Shown: in pieces, positions 14,348 to 22,376 of the stretch
Layout of the letters: the number at the start of each line of letters is the position of its first letter
Numbering within the stretch: the first letter of the stretch is position 1
Origin: a virus
IMG/VR virus record: IMGVR_UViG_3300014501_000970
Coordinates: 1 to 31,034 of that record
DNA length: 31,034 nucleotides
Reading direction: 5' to 3' (one strand)
Notes under the pieces: model-generated
Databases searched by the model: none
What the model was told of the DNA's origin: nothing
What the model saw: only the letters and a program-made list of their open reading frames with translations
Made by a program: the position numbers and the translations under genes

Positions 14348-17001
14348 GTGTACCCCCAGGTGTAAAGTGTCGATGCGGCAAGAGCAGTCGTGTTTGAGTT
14401 GACGGTGAAGGCCGACTCGGATGAAGTCAGCGGAATGTAAACGTTGGCAGCGCCGCTAAGCGCAGAGGCGGCTGCGTTTGCGGGCGCCAGCAAGCATTTG
14501 GGCAGCGTTGCGTACGCCGTTCCAAAAGTGAGCGTTGCCACGATCGCGCTTGCAGATGGCGAAGATCCGGTGGTGACGCTGAGATAGCCAGACAGGTCAT
14601 TAGAGTTCGCGTTGAGCGAGATTGTGGGACCTGCCCCGGCCCCGGCTCCGGCGGCCGCCGTTGGCGCCGAGCTGGCCAGGCCACTGAAATGCTGGCCGCT
14701 GATAATCGTTCCAGTAAAAATGTTGCCCAGCATCGAAGCGGCTGCAGTCACATCGAGCGTGATAGGAAACCCGCAGCCTCCGGTGTGCGCAAAGGCAAAA
14801 GACTCGGTGCTCAACGTGGGATAGAGGTCGAGCCAGGCAACGCTCTCGGTTTGCTGCGAACTTGTCCAGCACTTGCTCTGCCACCAGAAAGTGGATCCGT
14901 TGACATAGGCCCCCGAGGTCGCGCCTGCGGTGGGCAGCAGGTAGACGTCGGGCGGCAGGAAGGACATAATCATCCCGCCATTGCGAAAGATCCAGGAGTG
15001 GGTTGGATCAGCATACGTGTACGTCGTGCCTTGGTTTGCGCTGGTCGGCCCAGTGGGGGCTACGATGCCCGAACTCTTGATATTGACCAGGATGTGATCG
15101 CCCGTGGTCGTGTCGTCGTAGACGGCGCTCGAAAAGACGCTGCCGTTGGTGTCGTTCAGCGAAATGCCGGCGACGTTTACAAATCCGACCGCGGTGGGTG
15201 AAAGAAAGACTGCCTCGGTTCCGCTGCCCACCTGGTTGGAGCCACTCGCCGTCCAGCCCGTGCCCGTGAGCCGGTTGGTATTGGTGTCATAAAAGGCGTA
15301 GGTGCCGATGTTCGAGCAGGCGATATTGTCGAGGTTGACTTGGTTGCCTTCTGTCTGCACGCAACCAGCCGAGTTTCCATTACCAATGTCATTAAAGGTC
15401 AGGTTGCTTGCCTGCACATCGTCGTTTTGCAGCTCCGCCATCTGCAAGCCCCACGAGCTGATGTGCGTGGCCATGATGTTAGAGAAGTTGAGGTGCGAGA
15501 TGAAGCTACCCGGGCTGGTGCCCACGTTGATGTAGAGTGCCTGCGCGGCCGCGGAGTTGAGCGGGTTGCTGCCGTAACCGGACCCGTAGATGGAACCGTT
15601 CGAGATGCTCACCCGGTCTGGCCAGTGTGCGGTGGTCGTAGTCGGATCCTGACCGACAAAGACTGCTTCCTTGGCGCTGCCCACCGCAGAGAAACCCGTC
15701 ACGGTGACGTTATTGCAGGAGTTGACCAGGACGGCCTCAAGATCATTAGCGCTGGTGATGTTGCTGGCCGTGATGTCCTGGCAGGGAACCGAGTGCGCCG
15801 CATACTCCGAGTCGTACCATGAGGTTTCCAGGCACGCATCCTCGTTGTTTGCGCAAGCCAGGCCGTCCACGCGCAGGTCCTGGTCGTTAACCAGGAAGGT
15901 GCCGTTGGCGAAGAAGTTCGAGACTTGCAGGTTGTGGATCGAAGTATGCACCGAGCTGGCCAGCCTGAGGCCGCTCAGGTCGCCATTATTCAGCGTCACT
16001 CCGTCGAGCGTGCAAGTGTTGCACATCTCGATGTCTAGAGCGTAGCCGCTGGATCGTTCCGTGGCTGTCGGTCCAAAGACAATAGAGAGATTCTGCAGGC
16101 CGAAACCGGTCGCGCCCGTTGATGCGATGCAGTCCGGACCTCCGGTGGTCTGGCAGGTAAGGGAAGACGATGGTCCATCGCCCCAAATGACGATGTTGTT
16201 CGCCCCTGAAAGAACCGGGCCGCCGCTGTTGTCGAGCAGGTAATTGCCGGCCGGGATATAAACCGCTTTGCCTTGGATGTTGGCCGCCGCGACGGCATTC
16301 TGCAAACCTGCCGTGTCGGCCGCCATGGACGAGCCGTTGCCTAACGCACCAAAGTCCTTGATTGATACAGAGTCTTGCCACTTCGCCGTGCTGCTGCGCG
16401 TCACCGCGCCGGTCCCACCCTGGTTGTAACTAACGCTGCCGGCCGTTGGATTGTTAACTGTATACTGCGACCCCGTCCAGGTGTAATAGGTGTATGGCGT
16501 GGTGGTCACATCCACCAGCCCCAGCGACGCGATTCCATGCACGGACGCAATGACATTCGCCGCATTGCCTGGCAGCACCTCACGGTACCACTCCCAGTTG
16601 AGGATGATCGAGTTGTTGCCGGTATTCGTCTGGTTGGCGGTAATCGCCTCTTGCAGCCCACCTGTCCCCGAAGTGAGGTAGTAAGGCGGCGCGTGGACAT
16701 TCGCCGTCGTCATGTTGACCGAGCAGACGTTGATGTACACCGAACTCGGCGTGGCAATTTCGGTGAGGCTCGGGTTGCCCTCGTCAACAATCTTGATCGG
16801 CACCCCGGTCGTGAAGGCGGAGAAGCTCTTTCCCCCGCCAGTGACCTGGCAAGTCGCAGGCAGGAAGACAAACCCTCCGATCGTGCCGGGTACCTCGAAT
16901 TCGCCGTACTGCGCGGCGATGATCTGGCCTTCAACGTTCTGCGCCTGTACGCGGGTGAAGCAGGAAACGAGGGCCAGAACCACCAACAGTGCTTTCTTCA
17001 T
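14335..17001 (-). CDS. tail-spike-like pectate-lyase-fold protein with signal peptide (spike C)
   Basis: This 888-aa protein begins with a Sec signal (MKKALLVVLALVSCFTRVQA, cleavage after A20). Residues 21-180 are the module shared with the 929-aa and 1580-aa proteins (QNVEGQIIAAQYGEF, IKIVD, YLTSGTGGLQEAI, LGLVDVTT, YTWTG). A pectate_lyase_3-type right-handed beta-helix starts at about residue 211 (KDFGALGNG, AVYIPAGNYLLD) and runs to about 570, with typical NLS/NVTVTG turns. The last 110 residues, after a Gly/Ala run, form the DLSG...CTQ module. Beta-helix spikes usually bind or cleave surface polysaccharide, but no active site can be assigned. There is no clear Shine-Dalgarno site; the gene follows a 121-aa gene by 16 bp. 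Confidence 0.8.
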   Translation of the reverse strand: MKKALLVVLALVSCFTRVQAQNVEGQIIAAQYGEFEVPGTIGGFVFLPATCQVTGGGKSFSAFTTGVPIKIVDEGNPSLTEIATPSSVYINVCSVNMTTANVHAPPYYLTSGTGGLQEAITANQTNTGNNSIILNWEWYREVLPGNAANVIASVHGIASLGLVDVTTTPYTYYTWTGSQYTVNNPTAGSVSYNQGGTGAVTRSSTAKWQDSVSIKDFGALGNGSSMAADTAGLQNAVAAANIQGKAVYIPAGNYLLDNSGGPVLSGANNIVIWGDGPSSSLTCQTTGGPDCIASTGATGFGLQNLSIVFGPTATERSSGYALDIEMCNTCTLDGVTLNNGDLSGLRLASSVHTSIHNLQVSNFFANGTFLVNDQDLRVDGLACANNEDACLETSWYDSEYAAHSVPCQDITASNITSANDLEAVLVNSCNNVTVTGFSAVGSAKEAVFVGQDPTTTTAHWPDRVSISNGSIYGSGYGSNPLNSAAAQALYINVGTSPGSFISHLNFSNIMATHISSWGLQMAELQNDDVQASNLTFNDIGNGNSAGCVQTEGNQVNLDNIACSNIGTYAFYDTNTNRLTGTGWTASGSNQVGSGTEAVFLSPTAVGFVNVAGISLNDTNGSVFSSAVYDDTTTGDHILVNIKSSGIVAPTGPTSANQGTTYTYADPTHSWIFRNGGMIMSFLPPDVYLLPTAGATSGAYVNGSTFWWQSKCWTSSQQTESVAWLDLYPTLSTESFAFAHTGGCGFPITLDVTAAASMLGNIFTGTIISGQHFSGLASSAPTAAAGAGAGAGPTISLNANSNDLSGYLSVTTGSSPSASAIVATLTFGTAYATLPKCLLAPANAAASALSGAANVYIPLTSSESAFTVNSNTTALAASTLYTWGYTCTQ

Positions 17002-17017
17002 AAAGTGAGTGATTGCC

Positions 17018-17383
17018 TTAATCGAATTCCGTCACGCGGACGATTGTTGTGTTCGTGCTTGCCGACCTTAGGTTGATAAGCAGTGTCGCAGCGATGGTAT
17101 ACCCTCCTGAGTTATCGGGCGGGGTTCCGAGCACCATCCCATATCCTCCGCCCTGAGGGACTGGTGTGCCGAGCACAATCGGCTCGGACTGTGGTTCAAT
17201 CGTGTATGTAGTGGAGAACGGAGTGGCCGAGCCATCGTTGAACTGGTACGCGATTCCCTGGCCAGTCCCGCCATTCGCGCTGCCGTCTTCGATAATCTGG
17301 ACCCGCCGGGTCACTTGGGTTGCGGAGACGGCGACAAACGCGCCGGCACTCCCGTTTAGCGTGATCAGTCGTGTGTGGGCCAT
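17018..17383 (-). CDS. hypothetical beta-rich small protein
   Basis: This 121-aa protein (begins MAHTRLITLNGSAGAF) has no signal peptide or membrane segment. It is rich in Thr, Gly, Ser and beta-branched residues, with QGGGYGMVLGTPPD in the middle and an INLRSAST...VRVTEFD end, suggesting a compact beta fold such as a minor virion protein. An AAGGAG sequence 11 nt upstream, inside the preceding 60-aa gene, can serve the ATG at 17383. The gene lies 2 bp after that gene and 16 bp before the 888-aa spike. A role in spike attachment is possible from position only. Confidence 0.6.
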   Translation of the reverse strand: MAHTRLITLNGSAGAFVAVSATQVTRRVQIIEDGSANGGTGQGIAYQFNDGSATPFSTTYTIEPQSEPIVLGTPVPQGGGYGMVLGTPPDNSGGYTIAATLLINLRSASTNTTIVRVTEFD

Positions 17384-17385
17384 GG

Positions 17386-17568
17386 TTAGCCTTTCTCCTT
17401 CCGCATCTTCATCAGCGTCTCGGCCAGCCTCGCGCGCTTGCCTGTCTTGCCCCCAGTGTCCTCGCGCTCGCTGGCGAGTTCTGCCGTGCTCTCGCGGGCG
17501 TGTTGGGCTAGCGCCTTGAAGGTTCCGGGTTTCTTAATCGCCCTTTCGATCCAGTGTTTGCTGCTCAT
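17386..17568 (-). CDS. small basic phage protein (WI-AIKKPG type)
   Basis: This 60-aa protein starts MSSKHWIERAIKKPGTF and ends in a Lys/Arg-rich helix (KRARLAETLMKMRKEKG). The W-I-x-x-A-I-K-x-P-G start followed by a GKTGKRARLA segment is a pattern I associate with small proteins found in many phage structural regions; the function of that group is not known to me. The ATG overlaps the lipoprotein stop by 4 bp (ATGA), so expression is coupled. The strong positive charge would allow nucleic acid or capsid binding, which is inference. Confidence 0.65.
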   Translation of the reverse strand: MSSKHWIERAIKKPGTFKALAQHARESTAELASEREDTGGKTGKRARLAETLMKMRKEKG

Positions 17569-17912
17569 ATGAGCGACTCCTTCTTTAGCATCTCGTCTAG
17601 TGCGACCAGCGCATCCCAGTCGTCATGTAGTTTGGTGACATCCGCCAGAAACACGCTTTTCCCGTCGTCCAGTTCCGCCATCGCGATGTCGGCCTTGACC
17701 GTGGCGATCTCCCTCTGTTCGTACCTCGAGATAGCGTCGGCATCCCACATCGGCATCTTGTCTGCGACCGCCAAGACAAACTCTTTGTCGTCTGAAACCC
17801 CAGCATCGGGGAGGACGGTCGCCGCGACAGGGCGATGCGTGGAGCATCCTGAGACAAGCAGCAGCATCACGCCGTGGATCAGGCAGGGCCGGAGGGCCAT
17901 TGGGTCACCCAT
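17565..17912 (-). CDS. small lipoprotein, outer-spanin-like by position
   Basis: The 115-aa product has a short lipoprotein signal with lipobox LLVSGC (Cys23 if ATG 17912 is used, Cys19 if ATG 17900 is used; neither has a good Shine-Dalgarno site). The mature part has no Pro-rich stretch and is mostly helical and acidic, ending in a DALVALDEMLKKESLI helix. It would be anchored by lipid to a membrane. Position near the lysis genes suggests an outer spanin-like or surface lipoprotein, but no inner partner is recognised and the mature part is longer than typical Rz1. A superinfection-exclusion lipoprotein is an alternative. Coupled to the 60-aa gene by ATGA. Confidence 0.6.
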   Translation of the reverse strand: MGDPMALRPCLIHGVMLLLVSGCSTHRPVAATVLPDAGVSDDKEFVLAVADKMPMWDADAISRYEQREIATVKADIAMAELDDGKSVFLADVTKLHDDWDALVALDEMLKKESLI

Positions 17913-17929
17913 TGAGGATTTGGAATGAG

Positions 17930-18277
17930 TTACTTGGTTTTGCCGAACGCCGCCTCGACCTGGGCGAGAACCTCAGGAAACTCGACGATCAGCTTCTTCA
18001 CTTCGGCCACCACGGAAGCATCGAAGGCGACGTTGACGCCGTTGGCGCCTGCCGCCGTCTCGGTCGCTTGCACGGCCGCAACCAGCTCGCCCAGCGCGCC
18101 GAAAGCGATCTGTTCCACCGCCGCAGCCTGTGGGCTCACCAACGAGGTCAGCGACTCAATAAGCTGTTCTTCATTCTGTAGACTGCCGAGGACAGTGACC
18201 ACCTTCTTCGAAACAGTGACTACATCTTTAAGTAGGGACGCGAATGCGTGCCCGGCCGACTGCCAGGTAAATGCCAT
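17930..18277 (-). CDS. hypothetical helical protein
   Basis: This 115-aa protein (starts MAFTWQSAGHAFASLLKDVV) is predicted to be almost entirely amphipathic helix with many Val, Ala and Glu residues and no charged-free stretch long enough for a clear membrane span. A strong AAGGAGAG site 5 nt before ATG 18277 shows active translation. It is the first gene after repeat copy 6 and is followed 17 bp later by the lipoprotein gene. I do not recognise it; a holin-associated or antiholin-like role is possible from position only. Confidence 0.6.
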   Translation of the reverse strand: MAFTWQSAGHAFASLLKDVVTVSKKVVTVLGSLQNEEQLIESLTSLVSPQAAAVEQIAFGALGELVAAVQATETAAGANGVNVAFDASVVAEVKKLIVEFPEVLAQVEAAFGKTK

Positions 18278-18346
18278 GGGAACTCTCCTTATGTTTTTTG
18301 TGCTACACGGTTGGCAAAGACAGATGTTGGAGAAAGAACTGTGGCA

Positions 18347-18391
18347 GACGGGTGCCCCATATCTCGCACGTGTCTGGTGCGAGATGTGGGA
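18347..18391. repeat. REP-like palindromic intergenic element, short form, copy 6
   Basis: GACGGGTGCCCCAT is followed by a 9-bp perfect stem, ATCTCGCAC (18361-18369) with GTGCGAGAT (18377-18385), then GTGGGA. It lies in the 188-bp gap between the 76-aa and 115-aa genes; nothing else is recognised in that gap. Confidence 0.85.
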
Positions 18392-18465
18392 ATTTCATAC
18401 CTTCCCCAGAGTATGTCGAAAGATCTAGCTTCGTTTTCGCAGCTTTCGTACGGAAGCACTACCCG

Positions 18466-18696
18466 TTATTGACCTTTAACCATGGTCGTGACGGTCAACG
18501 CTGGTACCGGGCTGCTTTTCAGGTAAGCAAGTACTGCCAGCAACGCCGGTACAGTAGCCAGCTTGACCATATTGAGAAACCCCACTTTGTCGAACGTGAA
18601 TACGCTAGGCAGCGCGATTGCGCCGCTGGCCGCCGAGGCAAAGGCGGAGATAGCCGCCGCCGCCAAGCCGTGAATCCATAGCTTGAGATTGTTCAT
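18466..18696 (-). CDS. small membrane protein, holin-like
   Basis: This 76-aa protein has two hydrophobic segments: about residues 8-30 (GLAAAAISAFASAASGAIA) and about 42-59 (NMVKLATVPALLAVLAYL), separated by a short FTFDK loop. Size and two-helix layout fit a class II-type holin, and the endolysin is encoded one gene upstream. GAGG lies about 9 nt before the ATG. It begins 18 bp after the 929-aa spike. A minor membrane protein of another role cannot be excluded. Confidence 0.55.
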   Translation of the reverse strand: MNNLKLWIHGLAAAAISAFASAASGAIALPSVFTFDKVGFLNMVKLATVPALLAVLAYLKSSPVPALTVTTMVKGQ

Positions 18697-18714
18697 GATG
18701 CCGTCCTCTTTCTT

Positions 18715-21504
18715 CTAGTAGGGTGTACAGGCGAAACTGATGACATCGCCGGCAACCGAAGTGCCTGACAGGGTGGCCGTGGTGGTGCTCGTCGCCGTCT
18801 GGCTCCAGCTGCTCGAATCGCTATTGGTGGTAAGGTCATTCGGGCGGCCACAAGCGAAGCCGTTGGGTGCGGTGACGGAGTTGCCCATAGTCACGACTAC
18901 TGTGCATGTCCCGCTCGTTGCCGAATGAAACGACCCAGCTGTTGCGCCTCCGAGACGGTTGGTCACTGTTCCACAGCCAGTTGCTGTGAAGGTTGTGCCA
19001 GTGACCGCATAGGACGGTGCGCCGACCAGACCATTCGCGTCAATTGAGGTAGACCCTGGAAACTGAGTGGGTGATGAAAACTGTACCGAGCCGACGAAGT
19101 AAACGTTAGGCTGAATTTGAAGCTGGCACCCGCCGCTCGGGCAGTTACCAAATCCCAGGTACGCGTAAGTGAATGGATTGCTCCCGCTGCCAGGTGCAAT
19201 ATTCCAACCAAAAGTCGTATAGGTCGCTGCGGACCCAGTCCAATAGCTATCAGAAGCAACAAGAGCGTTAGAGGCAAAGTTTGCCAATGCTGTAGCAGTT
19301 CCAACTGGTCCAGCATTGAGAGTCCCACTGGTTTGCAGCGTTCCGGTAAGAGTAGGTCCTAGCGTAGAAGTGCCCGTGACGGCCGCGTTTCCATTCACCA
19401 GCAGTGGGCTGGTGTGTCCAGGACCTCCGATCGTGACCGGCTGCATGAAGATCGATCCCAGGTTTGAACAAACGGTGTCGTTCGGCGCTACGCTCGTCCC
19501 CGCCGGCAGATACCCAGCTACCTCATAGGTGCCATAGGGCATGGAGAATTCATGCCAGTCCGATAGAGGTAAATAAGGAGCGACGCACAGGGAACCCTGG
19601 GCCCCAAACTGCACCGTGGCGTTGCTCGCCAGATGGAACATGGCAAAGCTTACCCCGTTGTTGCCAAAGCTGTGGGTGCCGTCGATTTCGGAGCTGTTCG
19701 CGCCCCCAAGCATATCAAATCCCCACTTGAAATTCGTGTCGACCTCGGTGTCCTTGTAGACATTGTTTGTGCCGCCCGCGTTCTGGATGCCGATGTTGGT
19801 GCCAACGGGGTGGGCATGCTTGTAGGTCGTGTCGCCGCTGTGCTGGATGATGCCGATGAGCGTCGAGCCCGGCACAACATCATCGAGCGTGGAGTCCGAT
19901 GCCCAATCGTCGATACCTGCGGCGATGTTTGAGATTGGGGCGATCTGCACCGTGATCGTTCCCGTGCAGCCCGAGCCTCCGGTACCGGTGACGGTGGCGA
20001 TAGAGGTCCCACTGAGAGTTACGGTCAGGTTGGTAGGCATCACCGCGCAAGGCTGATCGCTGGTGCCGTTCTGATTCCCCAACATGCTGACCAGCAGGAT
20101 TTGTTCTGCACTCGTAGAGTAACCAGAGCCACCGCTCACTACATTGAAGGTGGGAGCACCTCCGCCGTTAGTGTTGACTGTGATGACAGGAGCTACGGAA
20201 GCATAGTGCACCGAGTTGCCGCCGATGATGTTTTTGCCCATGAGCTGGAAAATCCAACCCTGCCCATAATTGCTGGGCTCACCAAACTGATAGAGAAACG
20301 GAGCGCCGTTAGGAACGTTGTCGCAGTTCACGTTCTCGATGACCGGCTCCTGCAGCCCCCAGAGCCTCATGCAGCCCTGCGCTTTGTCATTCGCGATCAT
20401 CTTGAAATCGCGAAAGGTCGCGTTCGGCAGCGTGCCCCCGCCCGCGGTCTCGTTCTTGTAGATCATCGCGTCGGCCATCGTAGCGTTGGCCACGATGGTC
20501 GATCCCTGATAGCCCGCCCCGATCAGGCTGACGCTCGTGAATGACTGTGTAGGCAATACCAGCGACGCATTGATGTTGTAGTAGCCGTACCCCATATAGA
20601 GCGTGACCATCGCAGTGTTGGCCTCGGCGTAAGCTTTGGCCGTCCACCAGGCGCACTCGAGCTGCGTGGTGTAAGTAATCGAGTTGACCGTGCAGCCATT
20701 GGAGGGGAAGCCCGAAACATAGAAGTTATTGTTTAGGTTGGTGACCCCCAGGACCGCCTCCCCGGTCTCGGCGATGATCTGACCCGCACCGCCTGGATTC
20801 GGAGTAATGAAGTCCGTGCCCGGCGTGGCCGGGACCACTCCATTTGTGCTGCCGCTTCCTTTTAGTAGCGCAGTGGTCGCCGGAGTAGTCGCCCCCCCGC
20901 CAGCGCTGGTGGCCGCATAACTTGTCCCGTTCCAGGCATAAGAGGTGTATGGCGTAGTGGTGACGTCCACCAGGCCAAGAGCGGTATTGCCGTGTACCGA
21001 AGCGATCACCGCGGACGGGCTCGATGGGGCGACGAGCGTGTACCATTCCGCGTTCAAGATGATGGTATTCGGGCCGCCACCGCGGTTGATCCCGTTGATA
21101 ATCGCCTCCTGCAGGCCACCGGTTCCCGACGTAAGATAGAACGACTCATGGCTATGTACCGTCGGCAGGCTAACAGCGCAGGAGTCGATAAACACTGCGA
21201 CCGGGGTTGCGATCTCGGTCAGGTTCGGATCGCTATCCACGATCTTGATGGGGGCGCCCATAGCGAACGCATTGAAGTTCCGGCCGCCTCCGTTCACCTG
21301 GCAGGTCGCCGCTGGAAACTGGAAACCGTCACCCACCGCAGGCACCTGGAACTCACCGAATTGCGCGGCGACGATTTGACCTTCGATATTCTGTGCCCGG
21401 ACGCGGCCGCAAAATGCCAACGACAAGACGGCCAGAAGGAAAGACGCCCACGCAGCACCGCGTCTTACTCTGTGTAACGCAAACCAGTAGTTGCGATCGC
21501 TCAC
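18715..21504 (-). CDS. tail-spike-like beta-helix protein with signal peptide (spike B)
   Basis: The 929-aa product starts at GTG 21504, overlapping the endolysin stop by 4 bp (GTGA). A long signal peptide (basic n-region RNYWFALHRVRRG, hydrophobic core, cleavage at VRA|QN after A37) precedes the shared module (about 38-200: QNIEGQIVAAQFGEF, IKIVDSDPNL, YLTSGTGGLQEAI, LGLVDVTT, YAWNG). The middle (about 260-620) has beta-helix turns (SVSLIGAGYQGSTI, PVIENVNCDN), and its AEANTAMVTLYMGYG opening is pectate-lyase-like. The last 100 residues match a widespread tail-fibre end module (VTMGNSVTAPNGFACGRP, DLTT, TLSGTSVAGDVISF). This end differs from that of the 888-aa spike, so receptor specificity probably differs. 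Confidence 0.78.
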   Translation of the reverse strand: MSDRNYWFALHRVRRGAAWASFLLAVLSLAFCGRVRAQNIEGQIVAAQFGEFQVPAVGDGFQFPAATCQVNGGGRNFNAFAMGAPIKIVDSDPNLTEIATPVAVFIDSCAVSLPTVHSHESFYLTSGTGGLQEAIINGINRGGGPNTIILNAEWYTLVAPSSPSAVIASVHGNTALGLVDVTTTPYTSYAWNGTSYAATSAGGGATTPATTALLKGSGSTNGVVPATPGTDFITPNPGGAGQIIAETGEAVLGVTNLNNNFYVSGFPSNGCTVNSITYTTQLECAWWTAKAYAEANTAMVTLYMGYGYYNINASLVLPTQSFTSVSLIGAGYQGSTIVANATMADAMIYKNETAGGGTLPNATFRDFKMIANDKAQGCMRLWGLQEPVIENVNCDNVPNGAPFLYQFGEPSNYGQGWIFQLMGKNIIGGNSVHYASVAPVITVNTNGGGAPTFNVVSGGSGYSTSAEQILLVSMLGNQNGTSDQPCAVMPTNLTVTLSGTSIATVTGTGGSGCTGTITVQIAPISNIAAGIDDWASDSTLDDVVPGSTLIGIIQHSGDTTYKHAHPVGTNIGIQNAGGTNNVYKDTEVDTNFKWGFDMLGGANSSEIDGTHSFGNNGVSFAMFHLASNATVQFGAQGSLCVAPYLPLSDWHEFSMPYGTYEVAGYLPAGTSVAPNDTVCSNLGSIFMQPVTIGGPGHTSPLLVNGNAAVTGTSTLGPTLTGTLQTSGTLNAGPVGTATALANFASNALVASDSYWTGSAATYTTFGWNIAPGSGSNPFTYAYLGFGNCPSGGCQLQIQPNVYFVGSVQFSSPTQFPGSTSIDANGLVGAPSYAVTGTTFTATGCGTVTNRLGGATAGSFHSATSGTCTVVVTMGNSVTAPNGFACGRPNDLTTNSDSSSWSQTATSTTTATLSGTSVAGDVISFACTPY

Positions 21505-22004
21505 GCCGCTGCTCTCCGTAGCCAGCCCGCCCGGTACACGGCCAGGTTTGGATTCTTTGCTGTCAATGCGTCGTAGTAGTTCTCCGCCTCTCCCCGCAGA
21601 TCCTCGAGCACTTTCTGCGGATCCGCCAGATCAAGCGCGTGCAGGGTCAGCGGCCCGATGCGGCCGTCACCCACCACAGTCACTGCATCCTGTAACATCT
21701 TCGCTGCGTTCACCATCCCGACATTCACTCCCAGTGACAGCAGCTTGTTGGCGATCTCCTGATTGGCGATCTCGACGATGCATAGCGGCTGGCAATAGCT
21801 GATATCGTAAATCCCCCTGGCAATCTGCAGCGCTGCTACTTGGCCCATCGAGCTGAAATAGAGGCAGTTGGTCAGCTCCGGATGCCAGTGCTCATCGATT
21901 CCAAACCTGGTCCGCTTGCCATCCGGAGCCGTCGTTATCACGCCCGAGAGCGTCGCGTCTTCCCAGCTCAGCACGTAGTCGATGGCTCCATTCACATTTG
22001 CCAT
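21501..22004 (-). CDS. endolysin, GH108-like N-acetylmuramidase
   Basis: This 167-aa enzyme probably cleaves the glycan backbone of peptidoglycan. The N-terminus VLSWED places Glu15 at the catalytic position of the GH108 family, and TRFGIDEHWHP matches the following T-x-F/Y-GI element. The C-terminal half matches the PG_binding_3-type domain: GVNVGMVNAAKMLQDAV, VGDGRIGPLTLHAL, and the final YRAGWLRRA. The usual E-GGY after the catalytic Glu is replaced by EDATLSG, so the active-site loop is divergent. There is no signal peptide, so release depends on a holin. ATG directly follows the stop of the 123-aa gene (TAGATG). Confidence 0.82.
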   Translation of the reverse strand: MANVNGAIDYVLSWEDATLSGVITTAPDGKRTRFGIDEHWHPELTNCLYFSSMGQVAALQIARGIYDISYCQPLCIVEIANQEIANKLLSLGVNVGMVNAAKMLQDAVTVVGDGRIGPLTLHALDLADPQKVLEDLRGEAENYYDALTAKNPNLAVYRAGWLRRAAA

Positions 22005-22376
22005 CTAATGCACTCCAAGCAGATGGGCTATGAGTGCAATCAGTGCTCCGCCTGCTCCGCCCCCCAGTAGCGCCAGGGAGGTGGCGACAAGCTTTGCCTT
22101 GCCATTGGCCTCGCTATTGCCGATTTCCAGCTTGTCGATGCGCGTCTCGCCCTTTTCCATGCGCACCTCGTGGCGGATCAGCGTCGCCTCCACGATCGGC
22201 AACCGTCCATGTTGCCCATCCAGCCCAAGCTCCCGGCGAAGCATTTTTAGTTCGTTGCCGTTTTCCCGGCCCTGCTCCAGGCTTTCGTCCACCTTGCCCT
22301 TCACCTCCGCCAATTGCTCAAGGATCTGCGCATCGATGGTCCCCGGTGTCGCCAGCTTCACTCTTGGAGTTGCCAT
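22005..22376 (-). CDS. coiled-coil protein with C-terminal membrane anchor, holin candidate
   Basis: This 123-aa protein has a long charged helix (about residues 15-85, with KLEIGNSEANGKAKL) and one C-terminal transmembrane segment (about 97-120, SLALLGGGAGGALIALIAHLL). That layout resembles XhlA-type or accessory holin proteins that sit in the inner membrane next to an endolysin. It abuts the endolysin gene directly (TAGATG) and overlaps the previous stop by one base (TGATG), so all three are translated together. A spanin-like i-component is a less likely alternative because the membrane anchor is at the C-terminus. Confidence 0.65.
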   Translation of the reverse strand: MATPRVKLATPGTIDAQILEQLAEVKGKVDESLEQGRENGNELKMLRRELGLDGQHGRLPIVEATLIRHEVRMEKGETRIDKLEIGNSEANGKAKLVATSLALLGGGAGGALIALIAHLLGVH

